Shown here piece after piece: positions 42,004 to 52,061 of a stretch of DNA of 57,208 bases. Within the stretch, counting starts at the first letter, position 1; the number at the start of each line of letters is the position of its first letter. This DNA comes from an uncultured Bacilli bacterium (lineage in GTDB: Bacteria; Bacillota_I; Bacilli_A; RF39; UBA660): NCBI GenBank assembly GCA_944358305.1, contig CALVQK010000011.1:1-57208 (forward strand), written 5' to 3'. Made by a program: the position numbers and the translations under genes. The notes under the pieces were generated by a model. It ran no database searches and was not told the DNA's origin. It saw nothing but the letters and a program-made list of their open reading frames with translations.

Positions 42004-42714
42004 ATGGGAGAGATAGTTAGTATGCCTTTTCAAGAGACTTTAGATGATTATACTAAGTCTTATCATGATAATGATGAGTACACACGTCTTTTTTATGTAA
42101 TGGATTCTACAATGAAATATCTTCATGATAATGGATATTATGTTATTAATTTTAATCCTAAAAATATAATTGTTGGCTTTAATAATGATACGTGTAACTT
42201 TGTTAATTTTAACAGTATAGATGTAATAGATGATGACAAGACTAATAAAGTTAATAATAATATTTATAATTTAGCCTTTTTAGAAATAGGTCTTTTATCT
42301 GAAACTTTGAATTATTTAAGGCCTGATTTTTTAAAACAAAATTTTTCACAGTTTAAAATATTTATTCCTGAAAACTTAGTTAATTATTATCAAATGATAT
42401 TAGTTAATGGTGGTCATCATTATTTGAGTGAGTATTTAGAAGTTAAAAACAAACAAGAAATAACTAAGCTTACTAAAAGCCTTGAAGAAGAAGGCGGTAC
42501 TAGTAGAGGTAAAAGTTATGTTAAAAGTAATGGTAATCATTATGAAGATGAGGACAAAGTAACTAATAATGAGGATATTACCGTATTTCCAAAACTTCCT
42601 AGGAAGAAAGATAATGATATAGCAGCTTTTGTTACTAATTATGCTTTAGCTTTTGTTGTACTTGCTAGTAGTCTTCTTATTCCTATAATTGCTTTTTTGG
42701 TAGGTAGAAGTTAA
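42004..42714 (+). CDS. Pseudokinase-like protein with C-terminal membrane anchor
   Basis: 236 aa. Residues 40-70 resemble a kinase catalytic loop and metal loop (YLHDNGYYVINFNPKNIIV and FVNFN), but both key aspartates are Asn (HxD Asp to N, DFG Asp to N). A Ser/Gly/Asn/Glu-rich linker (about 155-200) leads to one C-terminal helix (about 212-232). It follows the sigma-factor gene with a 83-bp gap. Probably catalytically dead and membrane-tethered. Relation to the protein at 32574 is inferred. Confidence 0.6.
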   Translation: MGEIVSMPFQETLDDYTKSYHDNDEYTRLFYVMDSTMKYLHDNGYYVINFNPKNIIVGFNNDTCNFVNFNSIDVIDDDKTNKVNNNIYNLAFLEIGLLSETLNYLRPDFLKQNFSQFKIFIPENLVNYYQMILVNGGHHYLSEYLEVKNKQEITKLTKSLEEEGGTSRGKSYVKSNGNHYEDEDKVTNNEDITVFPKLPRKKDNDIAAFVTNYALAFVVLASSLLIPIIAFLVGRS

Positions 42715-42733
42715 AAACATGGATGAATTTAGA

Positions 42734-42766
42734 AGTATAGGTTAAATAATTTAGTCTATGCTTTTA
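42734..42766 (+). terminator. Probable terminator of the kinase-like gene
   Basis: AGTATAG (42734-42740 region) pairs with CTATGCT (42756-42762), one G-U, then TTTT. Confidence 0.5.
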
Positions 42767-42792
42767 TTAATTGTTATTTATAGAAAATATGT

Positions 42793-42821
42793 TTGACTTA
42801 AGGCGCTGCTTATGGTATATT
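42793..42821 (+). promoter_or_regulatory. Promoter of uvrA
   Basis: TTGACT (42793-42798), 17-bp spacer, TATATT (42816-42821). Confidence 0.75.
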
Positions 42822-42885
42822 TTGGTAGTGGAAAAAAGTATTATTTTGTATTATAATAATAAGCGTTTTAAGGAAGTGGTATACA

Positions 42886-45693
42886 GTGGATAAGATAATA
42901 GTTAAAGGTGCTAGAGAAAATAATTTGAAAAACGTTTCTATAGAATTACCTAAGAATAAATTAATTGTAATGACAGGTGTTAGTGGTAGTGGTAAATCTT
43001 CTCTTGCTTTTGATACGATTTATGCTGAAGGACAAAGAAGATATGTAGAGAGTTTATCTGCTTATGCTAGACAGTTTTTAGGTGGTACTGAAAAGCCTGA
43101 TGTAGACTCTATAGAAGGTCTTAGTCCTGCGATTAGTATTGATCAAAAGACTACTAGTAAGAATCCTCGTAGTACTGTTGGTACTGTTACAGAAATATAT
43201 GATTACTTACGTCTTTTATTTGCAAGAATTGGTGTTCCATATTGCCCTAATCATAATATTCCTATTACTAGTCAAAGTATTGAAGAGATGACTAATAAAA
43301 TATTGGAACGCGAGGAAGGAACTAGACTTGTTATAATGGCTCCTGTTGTTCATGGGGAGAAAGGTACTCATAAAGATTTACTTGAGGATTTAAGAAAACA
43401 AGGTTTTGTTAGAGTTAGAGTAAATGGAGAGATGCATGATTTAACAGAAGAAATTACTTTAGAGAAGAATAAAAAATCTAATATTGAAGTAATAGTTGAT
43501 AGAATTGTTTTAAAAGATGGTATTAGAAGTAGACTTTTTGAATCTTTGGAAGTTGCAACTAAACTTAGTAAAGGTAAAGTAGTAGTTGATTTTCTAGGTA
43601 GTGGAGAAGTTGTTTATTCAGAAGACTTTGCATGTCCTTATTGTGATTTTTCTCTACCTGAACTTGAACCTCGTCTATTTAGTTTTAATGCACCTTATGG
43701 GGCTTGTCCTGAGTGTAAAGGGCTTGGTATTAAATTAAAGATAGATCCTGATTTAGTTATTCCAGATAAAAATAAATCTTTAAAAGATGGAGCGATTGTT
43801 ACTCTTGGAGATGATACTGATAATATCTATTTTAAGAAATTAGAGTGTTTGTGTAAGCATTATAAGATAAGTCTTACTAAACCTTTTAAGAAATTAACAG
43901 AAAGAGAGAAAGACTTAATCCTTTATGGAAGTGATGAATTAATTAATTTTCATTTTACTTCAAAAAGTGGTAATGTTACTAATCAGACTGATTATTATGA
44001 AGGAATAATTAATAATCTTGAAAGACGTTATATGGAAACATCTAGTAGTTGGATTAGAGAATGGTTAGAGAAATTTATGATAGAACAAACTTGTGAAGTG
44101 TGTAATGGGGCAAGACTTGCAGATCTAGTTTTATCTGTTAAAGTAGGGGATAAAAATATTTATGAAGTTACCCTAATGAGTATTAAAGAGCTTATTACTT
44201 TCTTTGATAATCTTAAATTAAGTGAAGAGAAAATGCAAATTGCAGACCTTATATTAAAAGAAATTAAGTCACGCTTATCTTTCTTAAAGAATGTTGGTCT
44301 TGAATATTTAACTCTTGCAAGAAGTGCAGGAACTTTATCAGGAGGAGAGGCACAACGTATTAGACTTGCTACTCAGATTGGTTCTCGTTTAACTGGTGTT
44401 TTATATGTATTAGATGAACCTAGTATAGGACTTCATCAAAGAGATAATGATAGACTTATTAATTCATTACTTGAAATGAGAGATTTGGGTAATACTTTAA
44501 TAGTTGTAGAACATGATACTGATACTATGCTTGCTGCAGACTACTTAGTTGATGTTGGTCCAGAGGCAGGAGATCGAGGTGGAAAAATAGTTGCTGCTGG
44601 TACACCTAGTGAAGTAATGGCAAATGATAATAGTGTTACTGGGCGTTATTTAAGTGGAAAAGAGTGTATTGAAATACCAGAAACTAGAAGAAAAGGTATT
44701 GGTAAATATATAACTATTAAAGGAGCGGAAGAGAACAATCTAAAAAATATCGATGTTAAAATTCCTCTTGGAACATTTACTTGTGTAACTGGTGTTAGTG
44801 GTAGTGGTAAGAGTAGTTTGATTAATGAGATACTTGTTAAAGCTGCATCTAATACTTTATATAAATCTAAAGCAAAGCCTGGTAAACATAAGAAGATACT
44901 TGGCCTTGAAAATATTGATAAACTTGTAGATATATCACAGTCACCAATTGGTAGAACTCCAAGAAGTAATCCGGCTACTTATACAGGAGTATTTGATGAT
45001 ATTAGAGAGTTATTTACTAATACTAAAGAAGCGAAGATGTATGGCTTTGAGAAGAACAGATTTTCTTTCAATGTAAAAGGTGGACGTTGTGAAGCTTGTA
45101 GAGGTGATGGTGTTAAGAAAATAGAGATGCATTTCTTACCTGATGTTTATGTCCCTTGTGAAGTTTGTCATGGTACGAGGTATAATAGAGAGACTTTAAA
45201 CATTTACTATAAAGAGAAGAACATTGCTGATGTTTTAGATATGAGAGTTAGTGAAGCATTAGAGTTCTTTAGTAATGTTCCTAAAATAAAAAATAAACTT
45301 CAAGTGCTTGAAGATGTAGGCCTTGGTTACATTAAACTAGGACAAAGTGCACCAACATTATCCGGAGGGGAAGCTGAACGAGTTAAACTTGCTAAAGAGT
45401 TGCAAAAGAAAGCGACTGGTAAGACTTTATTTGTTTTAGATGAACCTACAACAGGACTACATTCTGCAGATATTAAGAAGCTACTTGCAATTTTACAAAA
45501 AATAGTCGATAATAAAGATACAGTTCTTGTTATAGAGCATAACCTAGATGTTATAAAATGTGCTGATTATATTATTGATTTAGGTCCGGAAGGAGGAGAT
45601 CTTGGGGGTAGTATAGTTACTACTGGCACTCCTGAAGAAGTAAGTAAAGTTAAAGAATCTTATACGGGACAGTTCTTAAAGAAAATGTTATAA
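42886..45693 (+). CDS. uvrA: Excinuclease ABC subunit A
   Basis: 935 aa, GTG start with AAGGAAGTGG upstream. Two ABC modules: Walker [11 protein letters not shown] twice (about residues 32-41 and 639-648), CxxC zinc fingers (CPYCDF and CEVC pairs; CEACRGDG in module two), ABC signatures LSGGEAQR and LSGGEAE, and H-loop histidines. Damage recognition for nucleotide excision repair, partner of Mfd at 7788. uvrB, normally upstream, is not in the window. Confidence 0.98.
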   Translation: MDKIIVKGARENNLKNVSIELPKNKLIVMTGVSGSGKSSLAFDTIYAEGQRRYVESLSAYARQFLGGTEKPDVDSIEGLSPAISIDQKTTSKNPRSTVGTVTEIYDYLRLLFARIGVPYCPNHNIPITSQSIEEMTNKILEREEGTRLVIMAPVVHGEKGTHKDLLEDLRKQGFVRVRVNGEMHDLTEEITLEKNKKSNIEVIVDRIVLKDGIRSRLFESLEVATKLSKGKVVVDFLGSGEVVYSEDFACPYCDFSLPELEPRLFSFNAPYGACPECKGLGIKLKIDPDLVIPDKNKSLKDGAIVTLGDDTDNIYFKKLECLCKHYKISLTKPFKKLTEREKDLILYGSDELINFHFTSKSGNVTNQTDYYEGIINNLERRYMETSSSWIREWLEKFMIEQTCEVCNGARLADLVLSVKVGDKNIYEVTLMSIKELITFFDNLKLSEEKMQIADLILKEIKSRLSFLKNVGLEYLTLARSAGTLSGGEAQRIRLATQIGSRLTGVLYVLDEPSIGLHQRDNDRLINSLLEMRDLGNTLIVVEHDTDTMLAADYLVDVGPEAGDRGGKIVAAGTPSEVMANDNSVTGRYLSGKECIEIPETRRKGIGKYITIKGAEENNLKNIDVKIPLGTFTCVTGVSGSGKSSLINEILVKAASNTLYKSKAKPGKHKKILGLENIDKLVDISQSPIGRTPRSNPATYTGVFDDIRELFTNTKEAKMYGFEKNRFSFNVKGGRCEACRGDGVKKIEMHFLPDVYVPCEVCHGTRYNRETLNIYYKEKNIADVLDMRVSEALEFFSNVPKIKNKLQVLEDVGLGYIKLGQSAPTLSGGEAERVKLAKELQKKATGKTLFVLDEPTTGLHSADIKKLLAILQKIVDNKDTVLVIEHNLDVIKCADYIIDLGPEGGDLGGSIVTTGTPEEVSKVKESYTGQFLKKML

Positions 45694-45709
45694 ATTATAG
45701 GAGGAGACT

Positions 45710-46138
45710 ATGAAGATAATTGTAGCGACAAAAGAAAAGATCAGATTAAATAGATTTTTAGAATGGCTTTTGTATTTTACAAGTTACTCAATAGTCTTTT
45801 TTTTGGTTTCTTTAGTATTTAAATCTTTTTATATAGATCCTACTCATCCTCTTCTTTTTTCAATATTAGCTTCATTTATAATTTATATTTTGAATCAAAC
45901 TATTAAACCACTTCTTGTTAGATTAACAATTCCTGTTACTGCTTTGACTCTAGGTTTATTTTATCCTTTTATAAATTTATTTATTTTAAAACTTACGGAT
46001 TGGATACTTGGTAAATATTTTAATTTGCTAGATATATGGGTTGCTCTTGCTATTTCTATATTAATTTCAGTAGCGAATGTTTTAATAGAAGAATTTGTTA
46101 TTAAGCCTATTATAAGAAAGGTTAAGCATCATGGATAG
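45710..46138 (+). CDS. YvlD-like (phage holin family 4) membrane protein
   Basis: 142 aa, four membrane helices (about 18-41, 48-63, 77-97 and 108-130). PLLVRLTIPVTALTLGLFYPFINLF matches the family core. In B. subtilis YvlD belongs to a cell-envelope stress cluster near lgt and uvrA. GGAGGAG precedes the ATG. Overlaps lgt by 8 bases. Holin function is not implied. Confidence 0.75.
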   Translation: MKIIVATKEKIRLNRFLEWLLYFTSYSIVFFLVSLVFKSFYIDPTHPLLFSILASFIIYILNQTIKPLLVRLTIPVTALTLGLFYPFINLFILKLTDWILGKYFNLLDIWVALAISILISVANVLIEEFVIKPIIRKVKHHG

Positions 46139-46925
46139 GGTGTTCTTAGACTTAGGATTTATAAAAATATATTATTATTCTATCTTTATTCTTTTAGGAG
46201 TAATAGTAGGTGGTGTTTTTGTCTTTTTAGAGCTTAGAAAAGAAAAGATTAATAAAGATGAACTCTTTGATATGTTTTTCTATACAATTATCTTTGCTTT
46301 TTTAGGTGCAAGAATCTATTACGTTTTATTTAATTTGTCATATTACTTATCTAATCCTATAGAAATATTTTATATTTGGCATGGTGGCCTTGCTATTCAT
46401 GGGGGAATACTTGGTGGGCTTTTATATCTTTGGTATTATAGTAAGAAGCATAAATTAAATCTTTTAAAGCTTTTAGATATATTAGTAGTAGGTCTTATTA
46501 TTGGACAAGTGATTGGTAGATGGGGTAATTTCTTTAATAGTGAGGCTTATGGTTATGTTACATCATATGGTTATTTAAAGAGTTTATATATACCAGAATT
46601 TATTATTAGAGGTATGTATATTAATGGAGATTACTATATGCCAACATTTTTCTTTGAATCAATTTGGAATGCACTTGGTTTTATAATACTTTTATTAATT
46701 AGAAAGTTTTATAAGAACTTAAAAACAGGGCAACTTATGGGATTTTATATGATGTGGTATTCTTTTATTAGATTTATAATAGAAGGTATGAGACTTGATA
46801 GTTTAATGTTAGGTCCTATTAGAGTGGCTCAGCTTGTATCTGTAGTCTTGTTTACAGTGGGTATTTACTTTGCTTTTGTTAGAAGAAATAAGAAATTGTA
46901 TAGAGAGGATGTGCTTTATGAATAA
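46131..46925 (+). CDS. lgt: Phosphatidylglycerol--prolipoprotein diacylglyceryl transferase
   Basis: 264 aa, seven membrane helices. WHGGLAIHGGILGG (catalytic His region) and the Lgt signature GRWGNFFNSEAYG with E and R, then a RFIIEGMR segment. It modifies the lipobox Cys of lipoproteins. The overlap with yvlD and 8-bp overlap with the next gene show operon coupling. Confidence 0.96.
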   Translation: MDRVFLDLGFIKIYYYSIFILLGVIVGGVFVFLELRKEKINKDELFDMFFYTIIFAFLGARIYYVLFNLSYYLSNPIEIFYIWHGGLAIHGGILGGLLYLWYYSKKHKLNLLKLLDILVVGLIIGQVIGRWGNFFNSEAYGYVTSYGYLKSLYIPEFIIRGMYINGDYYMPTFFFESIWNALGFIILLLIRKFYKNLKTGQLMGFYMMWYSFIRFIIEGMRLDSLMLGPIRVAQLVSVVLFTVGIYFAFVRRNKKLYREDVLYE

Positions 46926-47796
46926 TAAATATAAAGTAGTTATAATAGGTTGCGGTGTGGCTGGAATGACTGCTGCTCTTTATTTAAATAGAGCAGGTAT
47001 TGACTGTATTATTTTAGAGAAATCTATGCCTGGTGGACAAATTGTTGATAATGGTAATATTCTTAATTTTCCTTCTTACGAATCAATTAGTGGAAGTGAT
47101 CTAGCGTTAAAGATGTTAAAACAGATTACTGATTTAGGTGTTCCTGTTAAATATGAAGAAGTTAAAGAGATAAAAGTAGATAAAGCTAAAAAAGTTGTTA
47201 CTAATAAAGACGAATATATATGTGATTTTATTATTTTAGCGACTGGTCGTAAGCCTAAAATGTTAGGAATTAAAGGTGAAGAAGAGCTTAGAACAAAAGG
47301 AATAAGTTATTGTGCTGTATGTGATGGTACTTTATATAAGAATAAAGATGTTGTGGTAATAGGTGCTTCTGATGCTGCTTTTGAAGGGGCAATATATTTA
47401 AGTAAACTTGCTAATAATGTAACAGTTTTATACCGTAATAATTTTAGAGCGAAAGCTTATTTACAAGATATGATTAAAAAAATAGATAATATTTCTTTTG
47501 TAAAAGATGAAGCTTTGGAGTTTATAAAAAATGATAGAATTACTATTAAAACTAAAGAAGATAATGATATAATTACTGATGGAGTATTTATTTATATAGG
47601 GCAAATTCCTAATGCTAGTTTTGTTGCTGATTTAGGAATTTTAGATGATAAAGGTTATGTTAAGACAGATGATAATTTGATGACATCTATTGATGGAATA
47701 TATGCAGTAGGAGATGCTTTAAATAAGTTTGATTATCAAATAGTAATTGCAATGGGTGAAGCGGCACGTGTTGCTTTAGAAATTTCAAGGAGATGA
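46918..47796 (+). CDS. trxB: Thioredoxin-disulfide reductase
   Basis: 292 aa from ATG 46918. FAD-binding VVIIGCGVAGMTAALYL (Gly-rich), NAD(P)H motif VVVIGASDAAFEGAIYL, redox-active CAVC (about residue 136-139) and GIYAVGDALNKF end. The NADPH-binding segment lacks a classic GGGxSA and the HRRxxxR motif, so cofactor or partner choice could differ. It lies in the lgt-trxB-yvcK-whiA order known in Firmicutes. Confidence 0.9.
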   Translation: MNNKYKVVIIGCGVAGMTAALYLNRAGIDCIILEKSMPGGQIVDNGNILNFPSYESISGSDLALKMLKQITDLGVPVKYEEVKEIKVDKAKKVVTNKDEYICDFIILATGRKPKMLGIKGEEELRTKGISYCAVCDGTLYKNKDVVVIGASDAAFEGAIYLSKLANNVTVLYRNNFRAKAYLQDMIKKIDNISFVKDEALEFIKNDRITIKTKEDNDIITDGVFIYIGQIPNASFVADLGILDDKGYVKTDDNLMTSIDGIYAVGDALNKFDYQIVIAMGEAARVALEISRR

Positions 47797-47803
47797 GTAG
47801 TTA

Positions 47804-48757
47804 ATGAATAATAAAAAAGTAGTAGTTTTTGGTGGTGGAACAGGGCTTTCTTACTTGCTTAAAGGACTTAAAGACTTTCCTTTAGATATAACAGCTGTTA
47901 TTACTGTTTCAGATGATGGAAGAAGTACAGGTAAACTAAGAGAAGAGTTTCATGCTCCTGCTGTTGGAGATATTAGAAAGGTTCTTAGTAGTTTATCTTC
48001 TACAAGTCAAAATATTAAAGATATGTTAGAGTATCGCTTTAATACAACGAGTGATTTAGATGGACATGCTTTGGGTAATTTAATATTAATTTCACTTTTA
48101 AATATTACAGGAAGTTTAAAAGGTTCTATTAATGAACTTTGTACACTTTTAGATATTAAAAATAAAGTGTTACCGTTAACAGAAGATGCTAATGTTACTC
48201 TTATGGCCGAGATGATGGATGGTAGTATTGTGGAAGGTGAAGCTTCTATTACTAAGAGTGAGAAAAAAGTAAAAAAACTTTTCTATAAAGAACAACCTAA
48301 AGTATTAGATGAAGTGAAGGTTGCAATTAAAGAAGCTGACTTAATCATCTTTAGTATGGGTAGTCTTTATACTAGTATATTTCCTCATCTTATTTCTAAA
48401 GAAGTTATTGAGTGTTTAGATAAAACTAATTCTCCTATTATGTATTTATGTAATATCGTAACTCAACCTGGAGAGACTGATGACTTTACAGTTAGTGATC
48501 ATGTTAATCTTATTAATAGTTATTTAGGTAAACATAAACTTGATGCTGTTATAGCTTCTAACTCTAAAATAAGTGAAGAGATGGCTTTGAGGTATGCTAA
48601 TTGCGAAAGAAAAGATCCAGTTAAGATAGATTATCCTGTTTTATCTAAATTAGATACAGAATTTATTGAGGCAGATTTATTAACCATTGCTGATAATACT
48701 TTAAAACATCATAGCAGGAAGCTTAGTGCATTAATATTTTCTTATCTGATGAAATAG
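47804..48757 (+). CDS. yvcK: Gluconeogenesis factor YvcK (UPF0052/CofD-like)
   Basis: 317 aa. VVVFGGGTGLSYLLKGLK, DDGRSTGKLREEF and DGHALGNLILISL are characteristic. YvcK binds UDP-GlcNAc and affects cell shape and carbon metabolism, often in an operon rapZ-yvcK-whiA. rapZ (yvcJ) is missing here. Confidence 0.95.
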   Translation: MNNKKVVVFGGGTGLSYLLKGLKDFPLDITAVITVSDDGRSTGKLREEFHAPAVGDIRKVLSSLSSTSQNIKDMLEYRFNTTSDLDGHALGNLILISLLNITGSLKGSINELCTLLDIKNKVLPLTEDANVTLMAEMMDGSIVEGEASITKSEKKVKKLFYKEQPKVLDEVKVAIKEADLIIFSMGSLYTSIFPHLISKEVIECLDKTNSPIMYLCNIVTQPGETDDFTVSDHVNLINSYLGKHKLDAVIASNSKISEEMALRYANCERKDPVKIDYPVLSKLDTEFIEADLLTIADNTLKHHSRKLSALIFSYLMK

Positions 48758-48774
48758 GGAAAGGCTGTGGTTTT

Positions 48775-49683
48775 ATGTCTTTTACAGGAAATGTTAAAAC
48801 TGAAATAACAACTCTTAAAGCTTCTGAAACTGCTAAAATAGCTTTAATTTCAGGCTTTTTTCGTAATAATTATCAGATAATAAAGGGATCTATAGTAATT
48901 AGTAGTGAAAATGATGCTGTTATAAACTACTTTAAAGATTTACTTGATAGTTATGAAGAGATATCTTATAGGGAAGAGCTTTTAGATAATAATAATTTTA
49001 GTAAAAATAAACTTAAGGCTTTAGTTATTACTAAGGGTGATACTTTTATTAAAGAAACTTTTTGTATTGAAGAAGAGATTGTTCCTAACTATTTAGTGGA
49101 ATTAGATGATGATATAAGAGGTTATTTAAGGGGAGTTTTTCTTAGTAGTGGTAGTATTAATGACCCTAAGACTAGTAGATATCATTTGGAATTTTTAATT
49201 AATAATTCAGAAGAAGTAGTGTTTATTCAAAAATTACTTAATTCTTATCTGCTTAATGCTAAGTTGCTTAGTCGTGATAAAGGCTTTATGTTATATATTA
49301 AAGAGGCAGATAAGATAAGTGATTTTTTAAGAATAATAGGAGCTAATAAAGCGGTTTTATATTATGAAGAGATAAGAGTATATAGAGATGCTAAAAATAA
49401 AACAAATCGTCTTAATAATTGTGAACAAGCTAATATGGATAGAGTTTTACAGACAGCGATGGAACAGTTAAATTATATAAAAATTCTTGAAGAAAATATG
49501 GCAGTAGAATTACTCGATGAAAAAACTAAAGAGGCTTTAGAATACCGTAAAAAATATCAAGAAGCTTCCTTAAAAGAACTTAGCGAGATTATTAGTTTAG
49601 AAACAGGTAAGCAAATTACTAAGTCAGGACTTAATCATAGATTTCGAAAAATTAAAGAGTTAGCACTTAAATTTTTGAAATAA
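48775..49683 (+). CDS. whiA: DNA-binding protein WhiA
   Basis: 302 aa. N-terminal LAGLIDADG-like homing-endonuclease fold (SFTGNVKTEI..., RGYLRGVFLSSGSINDP), NRLNNCEQANMDR linker, and C-terminal HTH (LKELSEIISLETGKQITKSGLNHRFRKI). In Bacillus it influences cell division and chromosome segregation. Its terminator seems interrupted by an insertion element just downstream. Confidence 0.95.
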   Translation: MSFTGNVKTEITTLKASETAKIALISGFFRNNYQIIKGSIVISSENDAVINYFKDLLDSYEEISYREELLDNNNFSKNKLKALVITKGDTFIKETFCIEEEIVPNYLVELDDDIRGYLRGVFLSSGSINDPKTSRYHLEFLINNSEEVVFIQKLLNSYLLNAKLLSRDKGFMLYIKEADKISDFLRIIGANKAVLYYEEIRVYRDAKNKTNRLNNCEQANMDRVLQTAMEQLNYIKILEENMAVELLDEKTKEALEYRKKYQEASLKELSEIISLETGKQITKSGLNHRFRKIKELALKFLK

Positions 49684-49697
49684 AAAACTTGAAATTA

Positions 49698-51071
49698 GAG
49701 AGTGTAAAATAAAGTGTGTAAGTAAAAAAAACTTACATACTTTTTAAGTATGATAAAATATAAGAAAGAGGTAAAAATATGAGAAGCAAAAATAAAAGTA
49801 AAAATGAATTAGTAAAAGCAATAATAGATACATATCAACCTGAGACAGCCAAAGATGTTCAAGATGCATTAAAAGACATTTTTGGGCCTATGTTTGAGGC
49901 TATGTTACAAGGAGAAATGAATAGTCACTTAGGATATGAAAATAATGATAAAGGTGAAAAACAAACCCAAAATAGAAGAAATGGTTATATTTCTAAAAAC
50001 GTTAAAACTAGTATGGGTGAAATGACAATAGATGTTCCTAGAGATAGAGATGGATCATTCGAACCACAAATAGTTCCTAAAAGAACAAAAGATATTTCTG
50101 ATATTGATAAAAAAGTATTATCTATGTATGCCAAAGGAATGAGCCAACGAGATATATCTAATACTATTGAAGATATATATGGTTTTAAAATATCACATGA
50201 TACTATTTCGCAAATAACAGACTGTGTTTTAGATGAATTAAACGAATGGCAATCAAGACCACTAAAAAAATGTTATCCATTTGTATTTGTAGATTGTATG
50301 TATGTAACCATGAGATATGAATACGAAAGTAAAGAAACTGCTGTTTATACAATTCTTGGTTATGATATAGACGGTCATAAAGATATACTTGGAATTTGGT
50401 TGAATGAAACAGAATCTAAACATTCATGGATGCAAATATTTGATGAAATAAAATCTCGTGGAGTTGAAGATATATTCTTTATATCTATGGATGGAGTTAG
50501 TGGCTTAGAACAAGGAGCTAAGGAGATATTTAAAGGTGTTGTTGTTCAAAGATGTATTGTTCATTTGATAAGAAATTCTTTAAAATATATTCCTAGTAAG
50601 GATTATAAAAAATTCACTGCTAATTTAAAATTAATTTATGGAGCTTCTAATTTAAAAACAGCTCAAACTGAATTTGAAAAATTTAAAACTACATGGTCAA
50701 AATATTCTGGAGCTGTTGATGTATGGATTAGAAACTTTAACCACGTTGAACAACTTTTTGATTATTCTAGTACTATAAGACGAGTTATGTATACAACTAA
50801 TGCTATTGAATCCATTAATTCTTCATTTAGAAAAGTCACAAAAAAAGGCGCTTTCCCTAATGAAAACGCACTATTCAAATTATTATACTTACGGGTAACT
50901 GAACTTTATAAAAAATGGGATAATTCTACTATCTATAATTGGGCTATGGTTAGAAATGAATTAGATGCCCATCCCAAGTTCCAAGACAGATTTCGTAAAT
51001 ATTGTAATTAAGTTCTTTGATAATTTTATATATGATATATTAATTACTTACACACTTTTCTTGACACACCC
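49698..51071 (+). mobile_element. IS256-family insertion sequence
   Basis: 1374 bp. Terminal inverted repeats of 28 bp: left 49698-49725, right 51044-51071, 22 of 28 matching with a perfect inner AAGTGTGTAAGTAA. One intact transposase. Just inside the left end TGTAAGT/ACTTACA forms a hairpin before a T-rich stretch, likely a block to read-in transcription. Flanking 8-bp sequences are similar (GAAA.TA) but not identical, so the target duplication may have decayed. Confidence 0.88.
49779..51011 (+). CDS. IS256-family transposase
   Basis: 410 aa. DDE-type Transposase_mut family: N-terminal DNA-binding part (FGPMFEAMLQGEMNSHLGYE; NRRNGY), QRDISNTIEDIYGFKISHDTISQITD helix-turn-helix, catalytic D in FVDCMYV, second D in FISMDGV and a C-terminal region with NAIESINSSFRKVT carrying the Glu. 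Full length with no frameshift, so it could still be active. AAAGAGG precedes the ATG. Confidence 0.95.
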   Translation: MRSKNKSKNELVKAIIDTYQPETAKDVQDALKDIFGPMFEAMLQGEMNSHLGYENNDKGEKQTQNRRNGYISKNVKTSMGEMTIDVPRDRDGSFEPQIVPKRTKDISDIDKKVLSMYAKGMSQRDISNTIEDIYGFKISHDTISQITDCVLDELNEWQSRPLKKCYPFVFVDCMYVTMRYEYESKETAVYTILGYDIDGHKDILGIWLNETESKHSWMQIFDEIKSRGVEDIFFISMDGVSGLEQGAKEIFKGVVVQRCIVHLIRNSLKYIPSKDYKKFTANLKLIYGASNLKTAQTEFEKFKTTWSKYSGAVDVWIRNFNHVEQLFDYSSTIRRVMYTTNAIESINSSFRKVTKKGAFPNENALFKLLYLRVTELYKKWDNSTIYNWAMVRNELDAHPKFQDRFRKYCN

Positions 51072-51122
51072 GAAAATATAATTTTCAAGTTTTTTATTAT
51101 ATATAATGGAGCTATTTTGTTT

Positions 51123-52061
51123 TTAATTTAGCATAGCTATTTGTTTTTCTGATAATCCTGTCGCTTTCATTATATCTTTTTTAGATATACCTATTTCTAA
51201 AAGATTTTTAGCAATAGATCTTTCTCTTTGTTCAGCACCTTTTTCTATTCCTTGTTCAAGTCCTTCTTCTCTAGCAAGCTTAGTATGGTATTCTATCTTT
51301 AATTCTTCTTCCTCTTTTCTCCTCTTCTCAGGATCATAAAGCCCTATATTATCTATATCATTTGTTAGTTCATATAATTTATCTCTTACTTCCATTAGTA
51401 TTTCATCTCCTTCACTTATTTTTATTATTTCTTTATAATCATCTAGTGTTAATATTAATAACTCTTTTTCTAATCTCGTTAAATCTTCTCCTTTATAATA
51501 TTTCTCTTTTATTTTATATAAATTTATATGATATTTTATACTAGACTCTGTTTCTATTAAACCAATGCCATTTCTTATCTTAAAATCTGATATTAATTCT
51601 TTCCCTAAAGCTTTTTCATATTCCTTATAATTATCAAAGTTTATTTGAATTACTTTTATATTCTTACTATATTGTTCTCCCTTATTTAATAATTCTCCTT
51701 TTATTTTAGAAAAGTAAGCTTCATTTCTTTCTATTAGACCTTCCCAGTATTCATTATTACATTCTAGATTAATGATATAACCTCTACACTGAAAGATAAA
51801 ATCTGAAGTTTTTTTTCTTTCTAAAGCATTACTTACTTTATACTCAACATTCTTTTCTTTAAATGTCTTTTTTATTAAGTCTTTATTTATACCTGTTATA
51901 TTAGATATTAAATCTGCTAAATAATTAGGACAGTTTCCCATTATAGCTTTAAACACAGGATCAAAAGTTGCTTCTATGACAAAGTTATTTTCCAATAGAT
52001 ATTTCCTAATTTCTTCAGGTTTAGCTTTATAAGGTATTTCTTTTTTTCTAATGTATTTCAT
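51123..52061 (-). CDS. PD-(D/E)XK nuclease-family (Rpn-like) protein
   Basis: 312 aa. ATFDPVFKAIMG and a TSDFIFQCRGYIINLECN segment fit the Rpn/transposase nuclease core (D ... E-x-N, the usual Glu-x-Gln/Lys altered). A long helical middle and a C-terminal stretch with GLEQGIEKGAEQRERSIAKNLLEIGISKKDIMKATGLSEKQI end, the tail repeat common to these proteins. Opposite strand to its neighbours. GAAAGGAG precedes the start on the minus strand. Such genes are mobile and often abundant in gut genomes. Confidence 0.82.
   Translation of the reverse strand: MKYIRKKEIPYKAKPEEIRKYLLENNFVIEATFDPVFKAIMGNCPNYLADLISNITGINKDLIKKTFKEKNVEYKVSNALERKKTSDFIFQCRGYIINLECNNEYWEGLIERNEAYFSKIKGELLNKGEQYSKNIKVIQINFDNYKEYEKALGKELISDFKIRNGIGLIETESSIKYHINLYKIKEKYYKGEDLTRLEKELLILTLDDYKEIIKISEGDEILMEVRDKLYELTNDIDNIGLYDPEKRRKEEEELKIEYHTKLAREEGLEQGIEKGAEQRERSIAKNLLEIGISKKDIMKATGLSEKQIAMLN

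Larger units (their letters stand above)
49682..51089 (+). terminator. Split terminator of whiA (interrupted by an IS element)
   Basis: AAAAAACTTGAAA follows the whiA stop (49682-49694). Beyond the IS, at 51072-51091, GAAAATATAATTTTCAAGTTTTT appears, of which the ATTTTCAAG-TTTTT part is the reverse complement of the first. Together they would make a 15-bp stem with T tail. The right side retains its own GAAAAT/ATTTTC hairpin. Coordinates span the inserted element. Confidence 0.55.

Noticed and set aside
47764..47772. CACGTG in trxB as another parS
   Set aside because: Only six bases of core agree.
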